NCBI RefSeq assembly: GCF_030704825.1
Contig: NZ_JAUYNX010000021.1
Span: 62,001-126,000, forward strand
Reading direction: 5' to 3'
DNA: 64,000 nt
Source of the DNA: Brevundimonas sp.
Lineage (GTDB): Bacteria > Pseudomonadota > Alphaproteobacteria > Caulobacterales > Caulobacteraceae
Shown here: positions 16,501 to 23,598 of the stretch, piece by piece
Layout of the letters: each line of letters starts with the position of its first letter
Position numbering within the stretch: position 1 is the first letter of the stretch
Program-made: the position numbers and the translations under genes
The notes under the pieces: generated by a model
What the model was told of the DNA's origin: nothing
What the model saw: only the letters and a program-made list of their open reading frames with translations
Database searches by the model: none

Positions 16501-16773
16501 GGTGATGTCCGGGTTCGCCGGGTCGCCGATGCGGATGCTCGCCACCAGGCCGTCCAGCTCGACGCGTTCGACCTGCATGTCGGCGTCGACGCCCTGCCGC
16601 TCCAGCCAGCCGATCAGAACCTCGCGCGTCGCCGCGCGGCGGTTGAGATAGAGAAGGGCGGTCAGGACCACGAGCAGGCCGACGGCGACAGCCGCGATCA
16701 ACCAGGCGCGCCGCCCGCGCCGGGGCCGTCGCGGCGGCCGGCCGGGGGTGGAATCGTCGGTCGCAGCGCTCAT
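13567..16773 (-). CDS. ydbH: YdbH-type AsmA-like lipid-transport bridge protein
   Basis: A 1068-residue protein of the YdbH/AsmA-like superfamily, thought to span the periplasm as a beta-taco groove carrying phospholipid to the outer membrane. It has a basic N-terminus, one membrane anchor at about residues 24-46 (AWLIAAVAVGLLVVLTALLY), then a very long beta-rich periplasmic region. The C-terminal 250 residues are the conserved YdbH domain (GLRGTVDFINLAPLTAAPGQ; LDPNQPISGVIVLENVQLGQ; NGVRIAGGSLAAVQPGRLSI; DLTLDTTLNLNQLIGDLLEL). A proline-rich tail ends the protein. The length exceeds E. coli YdbH (about 880). It heads the ydbH-ynbE-ydbL operon. A large open frame on the opposite strand is a GC-bias shadow. 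Confidence 0.9.
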   Translation of the reverse strand: MSAATDDSTPGRPPRRPRRGRRAWLIAAVAVGLLVVLTALLYLNRRAATREVLIGWLERQGVDADMQVERVELDGLVASIRIGDPANPDITVERVEVDYAIGAPWSKGGLGLTPGRIRLVRPVVRASVRGGRLTLGSLDPLVERFTGRPPRPDSRGPLVLVEGARVRLDTDYGPTNILGDARVDDGKLMRLTARMPATAFRSGAVEARGLRATVDLTTTGDRVALRLEAAVDSAASPGLAGEAARLTLAGDLPYPDLETRRGDGRARVDLRLAAARLAAGEARARDADLHLTFDGGTRGWIESFRIEGTAAADLRAARVDSPGGSAAAPRLRLTGARTVLARDARGMNWRLDGGAVLSAARASGAGLDGAGIAVTSSRLEIGGRGAAVEVQGPVILSADRLTWDDLTLAGSRGSADFDLVSDGGLRITASGDFRAARGSWPLFGPPAGDDIPELAGMKRALAAFAVEVPAFRLTTGHSGTRLVLTRPATLRPANGGVLTLSPAAAPVFAAARGQSGGGALSLTAMRGEGLPEASFDIPAWRLTPSGFTAALDGRAALDFGLARNIALRTRGELASSSGRLTYVAAGCAPLTVERLELDESDVTDIAGDICPAGRPLVSVADGRWRADGAVRGLDAAAPFLALNFRDVGGGFTAMGGPGGVGLEARVARATVEDATTPLRFHPLDATGSARLADEDWTGAFDLSRGEAALGRLTLAHDGQAGAGGLTISAPSIVFAEGGLQPADLSPLAEFVGSPATGSVGFDGRIDWRADAEGTSSGRLTIPGLDFVSPAGPVKGLRGTVDFINLAPLTAAPGQRLTAELLESVAPLTDIELTFGLDKAAVTIEGGELAVADGRIRVEPFAVPLDPNQPISGVIVLENVQLGQVIAGAGFGDKVNLDAVVSGRLPFTSDRVNGVRIAGGSLAAVQPGRLSIAREALSGLEAGGGGEAVPPNTVQDLAYQAMENLSFDILSAEVNSLDEGRIGVLFRIRGRHDPPERQELRISIAEFISREFLNRPLPLPSGTGIDLTLDTTLNLNQLIGDLLELNRAREGRPSPGSAAPPETSPPVAP

Positions 16774-17166
16774 GGACGGGTCATACCGGGAGGGAGCCGC
16801 CGGAGGAAAGGGCGATGAGCAACCGGTGAATCCGCGTCAGCACAAGCACCGTGTCCATCGAAGCACAATTGAGTGGCGCATCGGCCACTTTGAGTGCGGA
16901 CCGGGGCGGATCGGGAACGAGGCGTCGCGCGAACTCGCGGGAGACTGGTCCGGACAGACGAATACACTGTCCTGTTCCCGCGATAGTCTCATGGTTCACG
17001 CAAGCTTTACCAACGACTACGGCTCCGGTTAACGGTCTGTAACGAACCGCCTTCCCATGATGGGACGGACGGGCTATAGGGCCTGTCTCGCGCAGGGGGC
17101 TGCTCCGGCGCGATCCTTGCTTCAGTAGCTTTGGCGCCGGCCGGCGTCGTCGTTTGTCGGGGACCG
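16774..17166. other. Divergent intergenic region ydbH / M23 peptidase
   Basis: A 393-base gap that must hold promoters for both neighbours. The only notable element is GTTAACGGTCTGTAAC at 17028-17043, which approximates the CtrA pattern TTAA-N7-TTAA with an imperfect second half. No gene is supported here. Confidence 0.4.
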
Positions 17167-18558
17167 ATGGCTCAGTTCGATCCACGTCGCCAGCCGATGC
17201 GCATCGCTCCTCACGCCCTGACGGCGGTGGCGGCGATCTCGGTGGCGCTGCTTGCCGGACGCGTATACCAACCCGCGAGAGCGGAAGAGGCTCCGCCCCT
17301 CACCCAAAATCAGATCGCCGTTCTCGCCGACCAGGCCTTCGCGGCCGCCGGCATGCCCGCGGGCCTGACCACGCCCGAAGCGATTCCGGTCCAGATCCGT
17401 CGCGGCGAAACCTTCGAACAGGCCGTGCGCCGCACGGGCATCGCGCCCGAGGAAGCCTCGGCCGTCGCCGCCACCCTTTCCAACGCCATGGACGTGACCG
17501 CGATGCGCGCGGGACAGCGGTTCGAGACCGCCATTTCCAGGCCGCGCGGCGGCCGCGGCGACGCCCGCCTGATCGGCCTGACCATGCGGACCGGCCCCGC
17601 GACGCAGTTGACGGTCTCGCGCAGTTTCGACGGCGCCCTGCGCCTGCGCGCGCTGGAGGAGAAGGTCACGCACGAAACCGTGGTCCTGACCGGCAAGGTC
17701 GAGGGCTCGCTGGCGCGCACGGCGCGGCGCGAAGGCGCCCCCGCCGGCATCGCCCGCACAGCCGGCCGGCTGTTCTCGCACAAGTTCGATATGGACCGGG
17801 ATATCCGGGCCAACGACGAATTCACCTATGTTTTCGACCGCACCGTGACCGAGAACGGCCGCACCATCGGCGCCGGCGATCTGCTGTACGCCGAACTCAA
17901 GGGCGTGGCCTTCTATCGCTTCCAGCCCGCGGGAGCCCGCGAGGCGCAGTATTTCGACGCCACCGGCAAGAACACCCGTTCGGCCATGATGCGCACGCCG
18001 CTGGAGCGGGGCTTCCGGGTCTCGTCGTCGTTCGGCTTCCGCCGCCATCCGATCGCCGGCTATCGCAAGATGCACCAGGGCATCGATTTCGCCGCCGGCA
18101 TGGGGACGCCCGTCGTGGCTCCGGCCGACGGCGTGGTCGTCGAGGCCCGCCGCTGGGGCGGCTACGGCAACTGGCTGCGCATCCGTCATCCGAACGGTCT
18201 CGAGACCGGCTATGGCCACCTGTCGCGCTATGCCTCGGGCGTCCGCGCCGGCCAACGCGTCCGCCAGGGACAGGTCGTCGCCTATGTCGGCTCGACCGGC
18301 GCCTCGACGGGACCGCACCTGCACTATGAAATCTGGCGTCGCGGGCAGCGGATCAATCCGGCCGGCGTGCGCACCACCGAGGGCACCATCCTGGCCGGGG
18401 CCGATCTGGCGGCGTTCAGGGCTGAGAAAGCCCGCATCGACCGCATCCGGGCGGCCGGCGGCGAACGCCGTCCACAGGTCCAGCGCACCGACACCGCCGC
18501 TCCGGCCGCGGCCGCGCCGACAGGCCTGCGTCCGGCCCAGGGCCAGGCGGACTCCTAA
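17167..18558 (+). CDS. M23 family metallopeptidase (LytM-type peptidoglycan hydrolase)
   Basis: A 463-residue exported protein. Its N-terminal signal/anchor is ALTAVAAISVALLAGRVYQP. Residues about 35-240 contain two repeated LysM-like/OapA-like segments (PVQIRRGETFEQAVRRTGIA; DIRANDEFTYVFDRTV). The catalytic LytM domain follows (RVSSSFGFRRHPIAGYRKMH, HQGIDFAAGMGTPVVAPADG, TGYGHLSRYASGVRAGQ, TGPHLHYEIW). Zinc ligands H-x3-D and H-x-H are present, so it should be an active endopeptidase rather than a degenerate activator. ATG 17167 has GGGGACC upstream. Its stop overlaps the convergent GST gene by 3 bases. Confidence 0.9.
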   Translation: MAQFDPRRQPMRIAPHALTAVAAISVALLAGRVYQPARAEEAPPLTQNQIAVLADQAFAAAGMPAGLTTPEAIPVQIRRGETFEQAVRRTGIAPEEASAVAATLSNAMDVTAMRAGQRFETAISRPRGGRGDARLIGLTMRTGPATQLTVSRSFDGALRLRALEEKVTHETVVLTGKVEGSLARTARREGAPAGIARTAGRLFSHKFDMDRDIRANDEFTYVFDRTVTENGRTIGAGDLLYAELKGVAFYRFQPAGAREAQYFDATGKNTRSAMMRTPLERGFRVSSSFGFRRHPIAGYRKMHQGIDFAAGMGTPVVAPADGVVVEARRWGGYGNWLRIRHPNGLETGYGHLSRYASGVRAGQRVRQGQVVAYVGSTGASTGPHLHYEIWRRGQRINPAGVRTTEGTILAGADLAAFRAEKARIDRIRAAGGERRPQVQRTDTAAPAAAAPTGLRPAQGQADS

Positions 18559-19205
18559 CCCGTCGCATTCGCCCCGGCGATCAGGGCATCGTCGATTTCC
18601 CGCGCCCGCACAGCCGCCTCGCGCTGGAACAGCCGGCCCGCATAGGCCTTGAAGGCGTCGCGGTCGGGGATGGACTTGAACTGCAGGCCCCAACCGATCT
18701 GGCTGCCCAGATAAACGTCCAGGGCGCTGAATCTGTCGCCTAGGAGCCAGGGTCCGCCGCTGCCGGTCACCGCCTGTTCGAGCGCATCGACCACCTGGTC
18801 GAAGCTGCCGTAGCCGGCCATGGCGGCCTTGTCGGCCGGAGCCAGAAGGTTCAGCGCCTTGGCCGTCACCGCGGCCTCAAGCGGCCCGGCGCCGAAGAAC
18901 ATCCAGCGCAGATAGGTCCCGCGCGCCGGATCGTCGAACGCCGGCGCGAGCCCCGCCTCGGGGCAGGCGTCGGCCAGCCAGGCGCAGACGGCGGCGCATT
19001 CGGTCACCGTTACGCCGCGCCAGGTGACGGCTGGCACCTTGCCCATCGGATTGATGGCCAGATACCCGGGGGCCTTCATCGTCGTGCCGTAATCCAGCAC
19101 GACGGTGCGGTAGGGCCGGCCGATCTCCTCCAGCATCCATCGCGCGATGCGACCGCGCGACATGGGGTTGGTGTAGAAAACGATCTCGTCGTCGGACTGG
19201 CTCAA
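18555..19205 (-). CDS. Glutathione S-transferase family protein
   Basis: A 216-residue GST. The N-terminal thioredoxin-like domain contains TNPMSRGRIARWMLEEIG (catalytic Ser region) and AINPMGKVPAVTW with the cis-proline; the C-terminal helical domain contains PWLLGDRFSALDVYLGSQIG. The substrate is unknown. It starts at TTG 19205: AAGGAG lies 6-7 bases upstream of it and there is no suitable ATG. Divergent from the hydrolase gene at 19252, with 46 bases between. Confidence 0.88.
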   Translation of the reverse strand: MSQSDDEIVFYTNPMSRGRIARWMLEEIGRPYRTVVLDYGTTMKAPGYLAINPMGKVPAVTWRGVTVTECAAVCAWLADACPEAGLAPAFDDPARGTYLRWMFFGAGPLEAAVTAKALNLLAPADKAAMAGYGSFDQVVDALEQAVTGSGGPWLLGDRFSALDVYLGSQIGWGLQFKSIPDRDAFKAYAGRLFQREAAVRAREIDDALIAGANATG

Positions 19206-19251
19206 TTCGCTCTCCTTCGCGTTTCCACGCGGACGCTAACCCGAAGACGAC

Positions 19252-20142
19252 ATGGAACAAAGACGAAACATCCTGAAAGCGCTGGCCGGAGGGGCGACGC
19301 TGTGGGCCGCCGGACCCGCCGCCCGGGCGCAGGCCGAATTCCGGTCGTCGCGGATCGCGGTCGCGACCCGCGGACGCGGGCCGGACCTGATCCTGATCCC
19401 GGGCCTGGCCTCGACCGCCGAGGTCTGGCGCGGCGTCGCCGACCGTCTCGCCGGACAGCGGCGGCTGCATCTGGTCTCGCTGCGCGGTTTCGGCGACCTG
19501 GCGCCCGAGGCCAATGCGAGCGGCGCGGTCCTGGGCGCGGCGGCCGGGGAGGTGCGCCGCTATATCGCCGAGCAGCGGCTGGACCGCCCGGCGATTATCG
19601 GCCATTCGATGGGCGGCCAGATCGGCCTCCGGGTCGCCGCCGACGCGGGCGACCGGGTCGGGCGGCTTATGGTGGTGGATTCCTCGCCCTTCTTCGCGGC
19701 CCTGATCAGTCCCCAGGCCCACGTCGGCGATGTCGAACCGATCGCCCAGCTGGCCTACCAGGCCGTCCAGTTCCTCGGCGACGAGGCCTTGCGGACCCGC
19801 GGACGGTCGATGGGGCTGGAGCTGGGCGGGGCGACCGACGCCGTGTTCAGCTCGATCGGCTGGCAGGGTGGCGACCGCCGCGTTCTGGCCCAGTCGTTGT
19901 ACGAGGTGATGACGATCGACCTGCGTCGCCGCCTGCCCGACATCGTGGCCCCGGTGACGGTGGTCTACGGCTGGAACCCCGACCAGAACTCGCCGCGCGC
20001 GCGCGCCGATTCCCTGTTCCGCGAGGCTTACGCCCGTCTTCGCCGGCCCGCGACCTTCGAACGGATCGAGGGGGCCGAACACATGGTGATGATCGACCAG
20101 CCGCGACGGTTCCTGGCGGCGGTGGAACGGTTCCTGGCCTGA
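19252..20142 (+). CDS. Alpha/beta hydrolase, exported
   Basis: A 296-residue hydrolase with a Tat-like/Sec signal (MEQRRNILKALAGGATLWAA, cleaved near ARAQA). Motifs are ILIPGLASTAEVW (oxyanion loop), the nucleophile elbow IGHSMGGQIGLR, a catalytic Asp in VVYGWNPDQNSPRA, and His in GAEHMVMIDQPRRF. The substrate is unknown; esterase or lactonase activity is possible. It converges with maiA, 3 bases apart at their ends. Confidence 0.85.
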   Translation: MEQRRNILKALAGGATLWAAGPAARAQAEFRSSRIAVATRGRGPDLILIPGLASTAEVWRGVADRLAGQRRLHLVSLRGFGDLAPEANASGAVLGAAAGEVRRYIAEQRLDRPAIIGHSMGGQIGLRVAADAGDRVGRLMVVDSSPFFAALISPQAHVGDVEPIAQLAYQAVQFLGDEALRTRGRSMGLELGGATDAVFSSIGWQGGDRRVLAQSLYEVMTIDLRRRLPDIVAPVTVVYGWNPDQNSPRARADSLFREAYARLRRPATFERIEGAEHMVMIDQPRRFLAAVERFLA

Positions 20143-20145
20143 GGG

Positions 20146-20778
20146 TCAGTCCGCGTCGGGCTGCCGGTCCGGATGGGCGGCGACGAAGGCGGGGTGCCGG
20201 GCGGCGGCGGCGTCTATGGCCAGCAGGCGCGGAAAGGCGTCAAGCGGCACATTGAACCGGCGGGCCGAATAGATTTGCGGGATCAGATAGCAGTCGGCGA
20301 GGGTCGGCGACGCGCCGAAACACCAGCCGGCACCATGGTCCGCGACCAGCGCCTCCAGCGCTCCGAAGCCGGGAACGATCCAGCGGGCGGCCCAGGCGTC
20401 GACGGCGGCCTGGTCGGCGCCGAACGTCTCCCGCAGGGCCTTGCCGACCCGCAGATTGTTCAGGGGATGGATGTCGCAGCCGACGAGCGCCGCCATGGCG
20501 CGGACATGGGCGCGATCCACCGCATCGGCGGGCAGCAGAGCGGGCTGCGGATGCACCTCCTCCAGCCATTCGAGAATGGCCGGGCTCTGGGTCAGGACGG
20601 CGCCGTCGACCTCGAGCGCGGGCACCATGCCCTGGGGGTTCAATGCGACGAAGGCCGCGGACTTCTGCGCGCCGGCGCGCAGGTCGACGCTCTGTTGGCC
20701 ATAGGCCAGGCCCTTGAGCTCAAGGGCGATCCGGGTGCGCCAGGCGGCGCCCGAGCGCCAGTAGCCGTGCAGGATCAT
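20146..20778 (-). CDS. maiA: Maleylacetoacetate isomerase (zeta-class GST)
   Basis: A 210-residue zeta-class GST-fold protein with the Ser-Gly active-site motif in GYWRSGAAWRTRIALELKG, the glutathione-site loop NPQGMVPALEVDG, and the C-terminal CDIHPLNNLRVGKAL and PTLADCYLIPQIYSARRFNV. It isomerises maleylacetoacetate to fumarylacetoacetate (or maleylpyruvate) in tyrosine or gentisate breakdown. Its ATG overlaps the stop of the upstream FAH-family gene (ATGA), a coupled pair that fits the consecutive last two steps of the pathway. Confidence 0.9.
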   Translation of the reverse strand: MILHGYWRSGAAWRTRIALELKGLAYGQQSVDLRAGAQKSAAFVALNPQGMVPALEVDGAVLTQSPAILEWLEEVHPQPALLPADAVDRAHVRAMAALVGCDIHPLNNLRVGKALRETFGADQAAVDAWAARWIVPGFGALEALVADHGAGWCFGASPTLADCYLIPQIYSARRFNVPLDAFPRLLAIDAAAARHPAFVAAHPDRQPDAD

Positions 20779-21428
20779 CGCGGCATCACGGTGAAGCTCA
20801 GGGGTTGCAGGCCACCGATGGCCGCCTCGACCCGGTCGCCGGGCTCAAGCGGGCCCACCCCCTCGGGCGTGCCGGTGAAGATCAGGTCGCCCGGCCCAAC
20901 GTCCCAGAGCTCGCGCGCCTTGGCGAGGATTTCAACCGGACTCCAGACCATGTCGTCGAGCCGGCCGGCCTGGCGGGCCTCACCATTGACCGAAAGGGTG
21001 ATCGCCGCCGCCGGGTCCGGCAGGGCGCCGAGCGTCAACGGCCCGCAGGGGGCGGACTGGTCGAAGCCTTTCGCGGAATCCCAGGGGCGACCCTTTTCCT
21101 TGGCGGCGGCCTGCAGATCCCGGCGCGTCAGATCGCAGCCGACCGCCCAACCCACGATCGCTCCGTCCGCTCCGACGGCGCAGATCAGTTCGACCTCGTG
21201 GTGGAGGTTGGCCGTCGCCGTCGGGAAGACGGGATCGGACCCGTCGGTCACCACGGCATCGGCCGGCTTGGTGAAGAAGAAGGGTTCGGCGCGGGCGTGC
21301 CCCATCTCGCGCGCGTGGGCGGCGTAGTTCTGGCCGACGCAGAGAATTCGCCGCACCGGGAACCGCTCCGCTCGCCCTTCGACGGGCAGGGACGGCGTCC
21401 GGGAGGGGGGGAAGAGCCATGAGGTCAT
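20775..21428 (-). CDS. Fumarylacetoacetate hydrolase family protein
   Basis: A 217-residue FAH-family C-C hydrolase. It has ILCVGQNYAAHAREMG, FFTKPADAVVTDGS, NLHHEVELICAVG (metal-binding E-x-E context), GCDLTRRDLQAAAKEKGRPW and LIFTGTPEGVGPLEPGD. It cleaves fumarylpyruvate- or fumarylacetoacetate-like diketo acids; the small size matches the fumarylpyruvate hydrolase subgroup. ATG 21428 lies within the first copy of a tandem repeat (21418-21467). The in-frame extension to 21584 passes through the second copy and includes another possible start (MTRFPRQDAAPP), which looks like a repeat artefact. Confidence 0.87.
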   Translation of the reverse strand: MTSWLFPPSRTPSLPVEGRAERFPVRRILCVGQNYAAHAREMGHARAEPFFFTKPADAVVTDGSDPVFPTATANLHHEVELICAVGADGAIVGWAVGCDLTRRDLQAAAKEKGRPWDSAKGFDQSAPCGPLTLGALPDPAAAITLSVNGEARQAGRLDDMVWSPVEILAKARELWDVGPGDLIFTGTPEGVGPLEPGDRVEAAIGGLQPLSFTVMPR

Positions 21429-21569
21429 GAAGCCCTGTCTAGTCCGGGTCGCGACGTTTCGCCACCGCCCGGCCCATCCGTCGATGGGCGGGGCGGCGTC
21501 CTGGCGGGGGAAACGAGTCATGAGGTCATGCGCCCCTGTCCAGGCCGGGTCGCGGCGCTTCGCCACCGT
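21418..21569. repeat. Imperfect direct repeat over the FAH-family start
   Basis: A unit of about 50 bases at 21418-21467 (CATGAGGTCATGAAGCCCTG ... GTTTCGCCACCG) is repeated at 21519-21569 (CATGAGGTCATGCGCCCCTG ... GCTTCGCCACCG), about 101 bases apart. Each copy contains a CAT (reverse ATG) and the same flanks, so the gene's start region appears duplicated. Confidence 0.75.
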
Positions 21570-21588
21570 GCGGCGATGCCGCACTGCG

Positions 21589-21613
21589 GGAACCGTGACG
21601 GCACAGTGGCGTT
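21589..21613 (+). promoter_or_regulatory. EcfG-type general stress promoter (DUF883 gene)
   Basis: Exact match to the EcfG/SigT consensus: GGAAC (21589-21593), 16 bases, CGTT (21610-21613). It ends 53 bases before the ATG at 21667. Confidence 0.8.
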
Positions 21614-21666
21614 CCGGCTCAGGGTTCTCTATCTAACCGTCAAGCTTGACGAACGGAGCGCGCATC

Positions 21667-22047
21667 ATGGCGACGACCAAGGCAGCACGGGCGACCGTGA
21701 AGAACGACATCAACACCCTGAAGGACGACCTGAAGGTGCTGGGAGCCGAGGAGAAGGCGCGCCTGCGCGAGAAGGCCACGGCGGCCGAAGCCCGTCTGCG
21801 CGCCAAGGCGGCCGAGGCTGAAACCCGGATGCGCCAGGAAGCCGAGGTTCTGCGCGACCGGGCCCGGGGCTATTACGACACCGCCCGCGTGCGGGGGCAG
21901 GAATATTACGACGAAGCGACCGAACGCCTCGACGAAGCGCAACGCTATCTGGTCGAGCGGGTGCAGGAGCGCCCGGTTCAGTCGACCGCCATCGCCCTCG
22001 GCGTCGGCGTCGTGCTGGGCCTGCTGCTCGCCGGTCGTCGCCGCTGA
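21667..22047 (+). CDS. DUF883-family protein
   Basis: A 126-residue protein. A long coiled-coil, helix-rich region (about residues 8-95, with repeated AEARLRAKAAEAETR-like segments) leads to a single C-terminal membrane helix (STAIALGVGVVLGLLLAGRR) ending in GRRR. This is the ElaB/YqjD/DUF883 plan, tail-anchored inner-membrane proteins of stationary phase, some of which bind ribosomes. ATG 21667 follows GGAG. The stop overlaps the next start (TGATG). An EcfG-type promoter lies upstream, so stress induction is expected. Confidence 0.85.
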   Translation: MATTKAARATVKNDINTLKDDLKVLGAEEKARLREKATAAEARLRAKAAEAETRMRQEAEVLRDRARGYYDTARVRGQEYYDEATERLDEAQRYLVERVQERPVQSTAIALGVGVVLGLLLAGRRR

Positions 22048-22454
22048 TGTTCGGCGGGGGCATGGCCAGGGGGCTGGTCAAGAAGGCCGTCGCGACCGCC
22101 GTCGCGGCGGGCGCCGCCCTCGTCGCCGTGGCGGCGTTCGGGGCGACCGTCTTCTACGCCCTGCAGCTGCTGGTCGTTCCCCTGGCGGCGGCGGCCATCA
22201 CCTTCCTGCTGTTCGCCGTGATCGCCCTGGCCGTGGTCCTGATCTTCGTCGCCCGCAGCGAGGCGGAAGACGAGGAGGACGAGGACGACGCTTCGGGCCT
22301 GGGTCACCGCGCCTATATGCTGTTCCGCCAGCGGCCCATCCTCGGCACCGTCGCCGCCCTCGCCGGCGGCTGGATTTTCCTGCGGAACCCGGCGCTCGCC
22401 ACCATGGTGGCGGCCGCCTTCACCGAGAAGTCCCACGGCAGCCGCCGCCGCTGA
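22047..22454 (+). CDS. Phage-holin-family-like membrane protein
   Basis: A 135-residue membrane protein. Two adjacent helices (TAVAAGAALVAVAAFGATVF and LLVVPLAAAAITFLLFAVIA, continuing as a long hydrophobic stretch) are followed by an acidic linker EAEDEEDEDD and a third hydrophobic segment (LGTVAALAGGWIFL). It is the usual partner of DUF883 proteins (YqjE/holin-superfamily-like) and is translated from an ATG overlapping the DUF883 stop. A role in membrane stress is inferred from context. Confidence 0.75.
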   Translation: MFGGGMARGLVKKAVATAVAAGAALVAVAAFGATVFYALQLLVVPLAAAAITFLLFAVIALAVVLIFVARSEAEDEEDEDDASGLGHRAYMLFRQRPILGTVAALAGGWIFLRNPALATMVAAAFTEKSHGSRRR

Positions 22455-22457
22455 GGC

Positions 22458-22482
22458 GGAACGGCGGCGTATCCGGAACGTT
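22458..22482 (+). promoter_or_regulatory. EcfG-type general stress promoter (DUF1328 gene)
   Basis: GGAAC (22458-22462), 16 bases, CGTT (22479-22482). It ends 61 bases before ATG 22544 and begins just after the stop of the preceding gene, so the DUF1328 gene can be transcribed separately. Confidence 0.8.
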
Positions 22483-22543
22483 GATCGGACAGGTGCGGCG
22501 CTGGGCCGTTCCTTTGGATGAACTGTTCCGGGAGACGCCGCTC

Positions 22544-22708
22544 ATGCTTCGCTGGGCCCTTATCTTTCTCGTACTCGCGCTCGTCGCCGGGGCGCTTGGC
22601 GCCGGCGGTGTCGCGGGCCTGTCGATGAACATCGCCTATGTGCTGTTCGTCGTGTTCCTGATCCTGCTGGTCGTGCATTTCTTCACCGGCCGCGGCCGAC
22701 GAATCTGA
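22544..22708 (+). CDS. DUF1328 (YtjA-type) small membrane protein
   Basis: A 54-residue protein, the normal length for DUF1328: MLRWALIFLVLALVAGALG, then GVAGLSMNIAYVLFVVFL, and a basic end GRGRRI. It has two short membrane helices with a glycine-rich turn. Members are typical general-stress or osmotic-stress genes of unknown mechanism. ATG 22544 is preceded by GGAG; the TTG at 22481 lies inside the promoter -10 element and is not a start. Confidence 0.85.
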   Translation: MLRWALIFLVLALVAGALGAGGVAGLSMNIAYVLFVVFLILLVVHFFTGRGRRI

Positions 22709-22733
22709 CGTCCCGGGACATCAGCCCCTGACG

Positions 22734-22764
22734 AGGCCGCGGTCGATCAGACCGCGGCCTTTTC
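22734..22764. terminator. Bidirectional terminator, 11-bp perfect stem
   Basis: AGGCCGCGGTC / GACCGCGGCCT around loop GATCA, followed by TTT. It serves the DUF1328 gene on the plus strand. The minus-strand metallophosphoesterase stop codon lies in the loop (22747-22749), so that gene ends inside the hairpin. Confidence 0.85.
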
Positions 22765-23598
22765 CTTCTGGCCGGCTTCGTTCGGATCGGGCGCGGTGGC
22801 GGTCCTGCGGGTGTCCTGACGGCGGGGCAGGCGCCAGGTCTGGTTCGGCTCGAACCGGTCTCCCGTCCAGGCGATGGCGGTGACGACGATGTGGCGCGCG
22901 TCCCATTCGATCTGGTTGAAACTGGGCGGCGCGCCGCGCTCGCGATGCGACAGCGTCCCGCATCCCACGGCGTGGGAGCAATGGTCGCCCAGGCTGATCG
23001 GCAGGGCGAAGGGAACGTGGACGTGGCCGGTGGCGATCAGGTCCACGCCGGCCTCGGCGAAGATCAGCGCGGCCGCGTCGCCGCGCTTGACGTCGCCGGT
23101 CATGGGCGTGCCGATCATCTCGACCAGCGGATGATGGCAGGCCAGAACGCGCAGGGCGCCCACCGGCGCCTGGCGGAGGGCCTCGGCCGCCTTGCGGGTC
23201 TGGTCCAGGTCGATCACGCCCTTCGACCAGTTGGTCCGGGCCTGCCAGCCGCGCGCCGTGACGACGCCGCGCACCATCAGCTCCGGGCTCAGGAATTGAT
23301 GGTCGTGGGCGGGATGGCCCGTGGCGCGCTCGAACGCCTTCCAGGGGCTGAACACCCGCGCGATCAGACTCCAGTAGGGCACGTCATGGTTGCCGACGAT
23401 GACGAAGCGCGGGTCCGGCATCCGGTCGATCCAGCGGCCGGCCGCCTCGAATTCGGCGGGCAGGCCCTGCTGGGTGATGTCGCCCGTGATCAGGACCAGG
23501 TCGTGGGGCGTGGCGTGGGCGTAGTCGAGGGCCGCCGCGCAGGCATGTTTGTGCTCGCGGCCGAAATGGATGTCAGAGAACTGGAGAATGCGCCCCAC
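22747..23598 (-). CDS. Metallophosphoesterase (calcineurin-like)
   Basis: A 283-residue binuclear metallophosphoesterase of the CpdA-like class. Metal-binding motifs in order are DIHFG (D-x-H), LITGDITQQG (GD), IVGNHDVPYW (GNHD), VLACHHPLVE (H) and IATGHVHVPF (GHxH). It probably hydrolyses a phosphodiester, such as a cyclic nucleotide or lipid headgroup. It starts at GTG 23598, whose G overlaps the TAG stop of the upstream kinase-like gene, so they are coupled. Co-expression with a diacylglycerol-kinase-like enzyme suggests a lipid substrate, but that is inference. Confidence 0.87.
   Translation of the reverse strand: MGRILQFSDIHFGREHKHACAAALDYAHATPHDLVLITGDITQQGLPAEFEAAGRWIDRMPDPRFVIVGNHDVPYWSLIARVFSPWKAFERATGHPAHDHQFLSPELMVRGVVTARGWQARTNWSKGVIDLDQTRKAAEALRQAPVGALRVLACHHPLVEMIGTPMTGDVKRGDAAALIFAEAGVDLIATGHVHVPFALPISLGDHCSHAVGCGTLSHRERGAPPSFNQIEWDARHIVVTAIAWTGDRFEPNQTWRLPRRQDTRRTATAPDPNEAGQKEKAAV

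Noticed and set aside
13801..16818. 1005-codon open frame opposite ydbH
   Set aside because: Antisense shadow; the minus-strand product has a signal anchor and conserved YdbH domain, this one has no recognisable motif.
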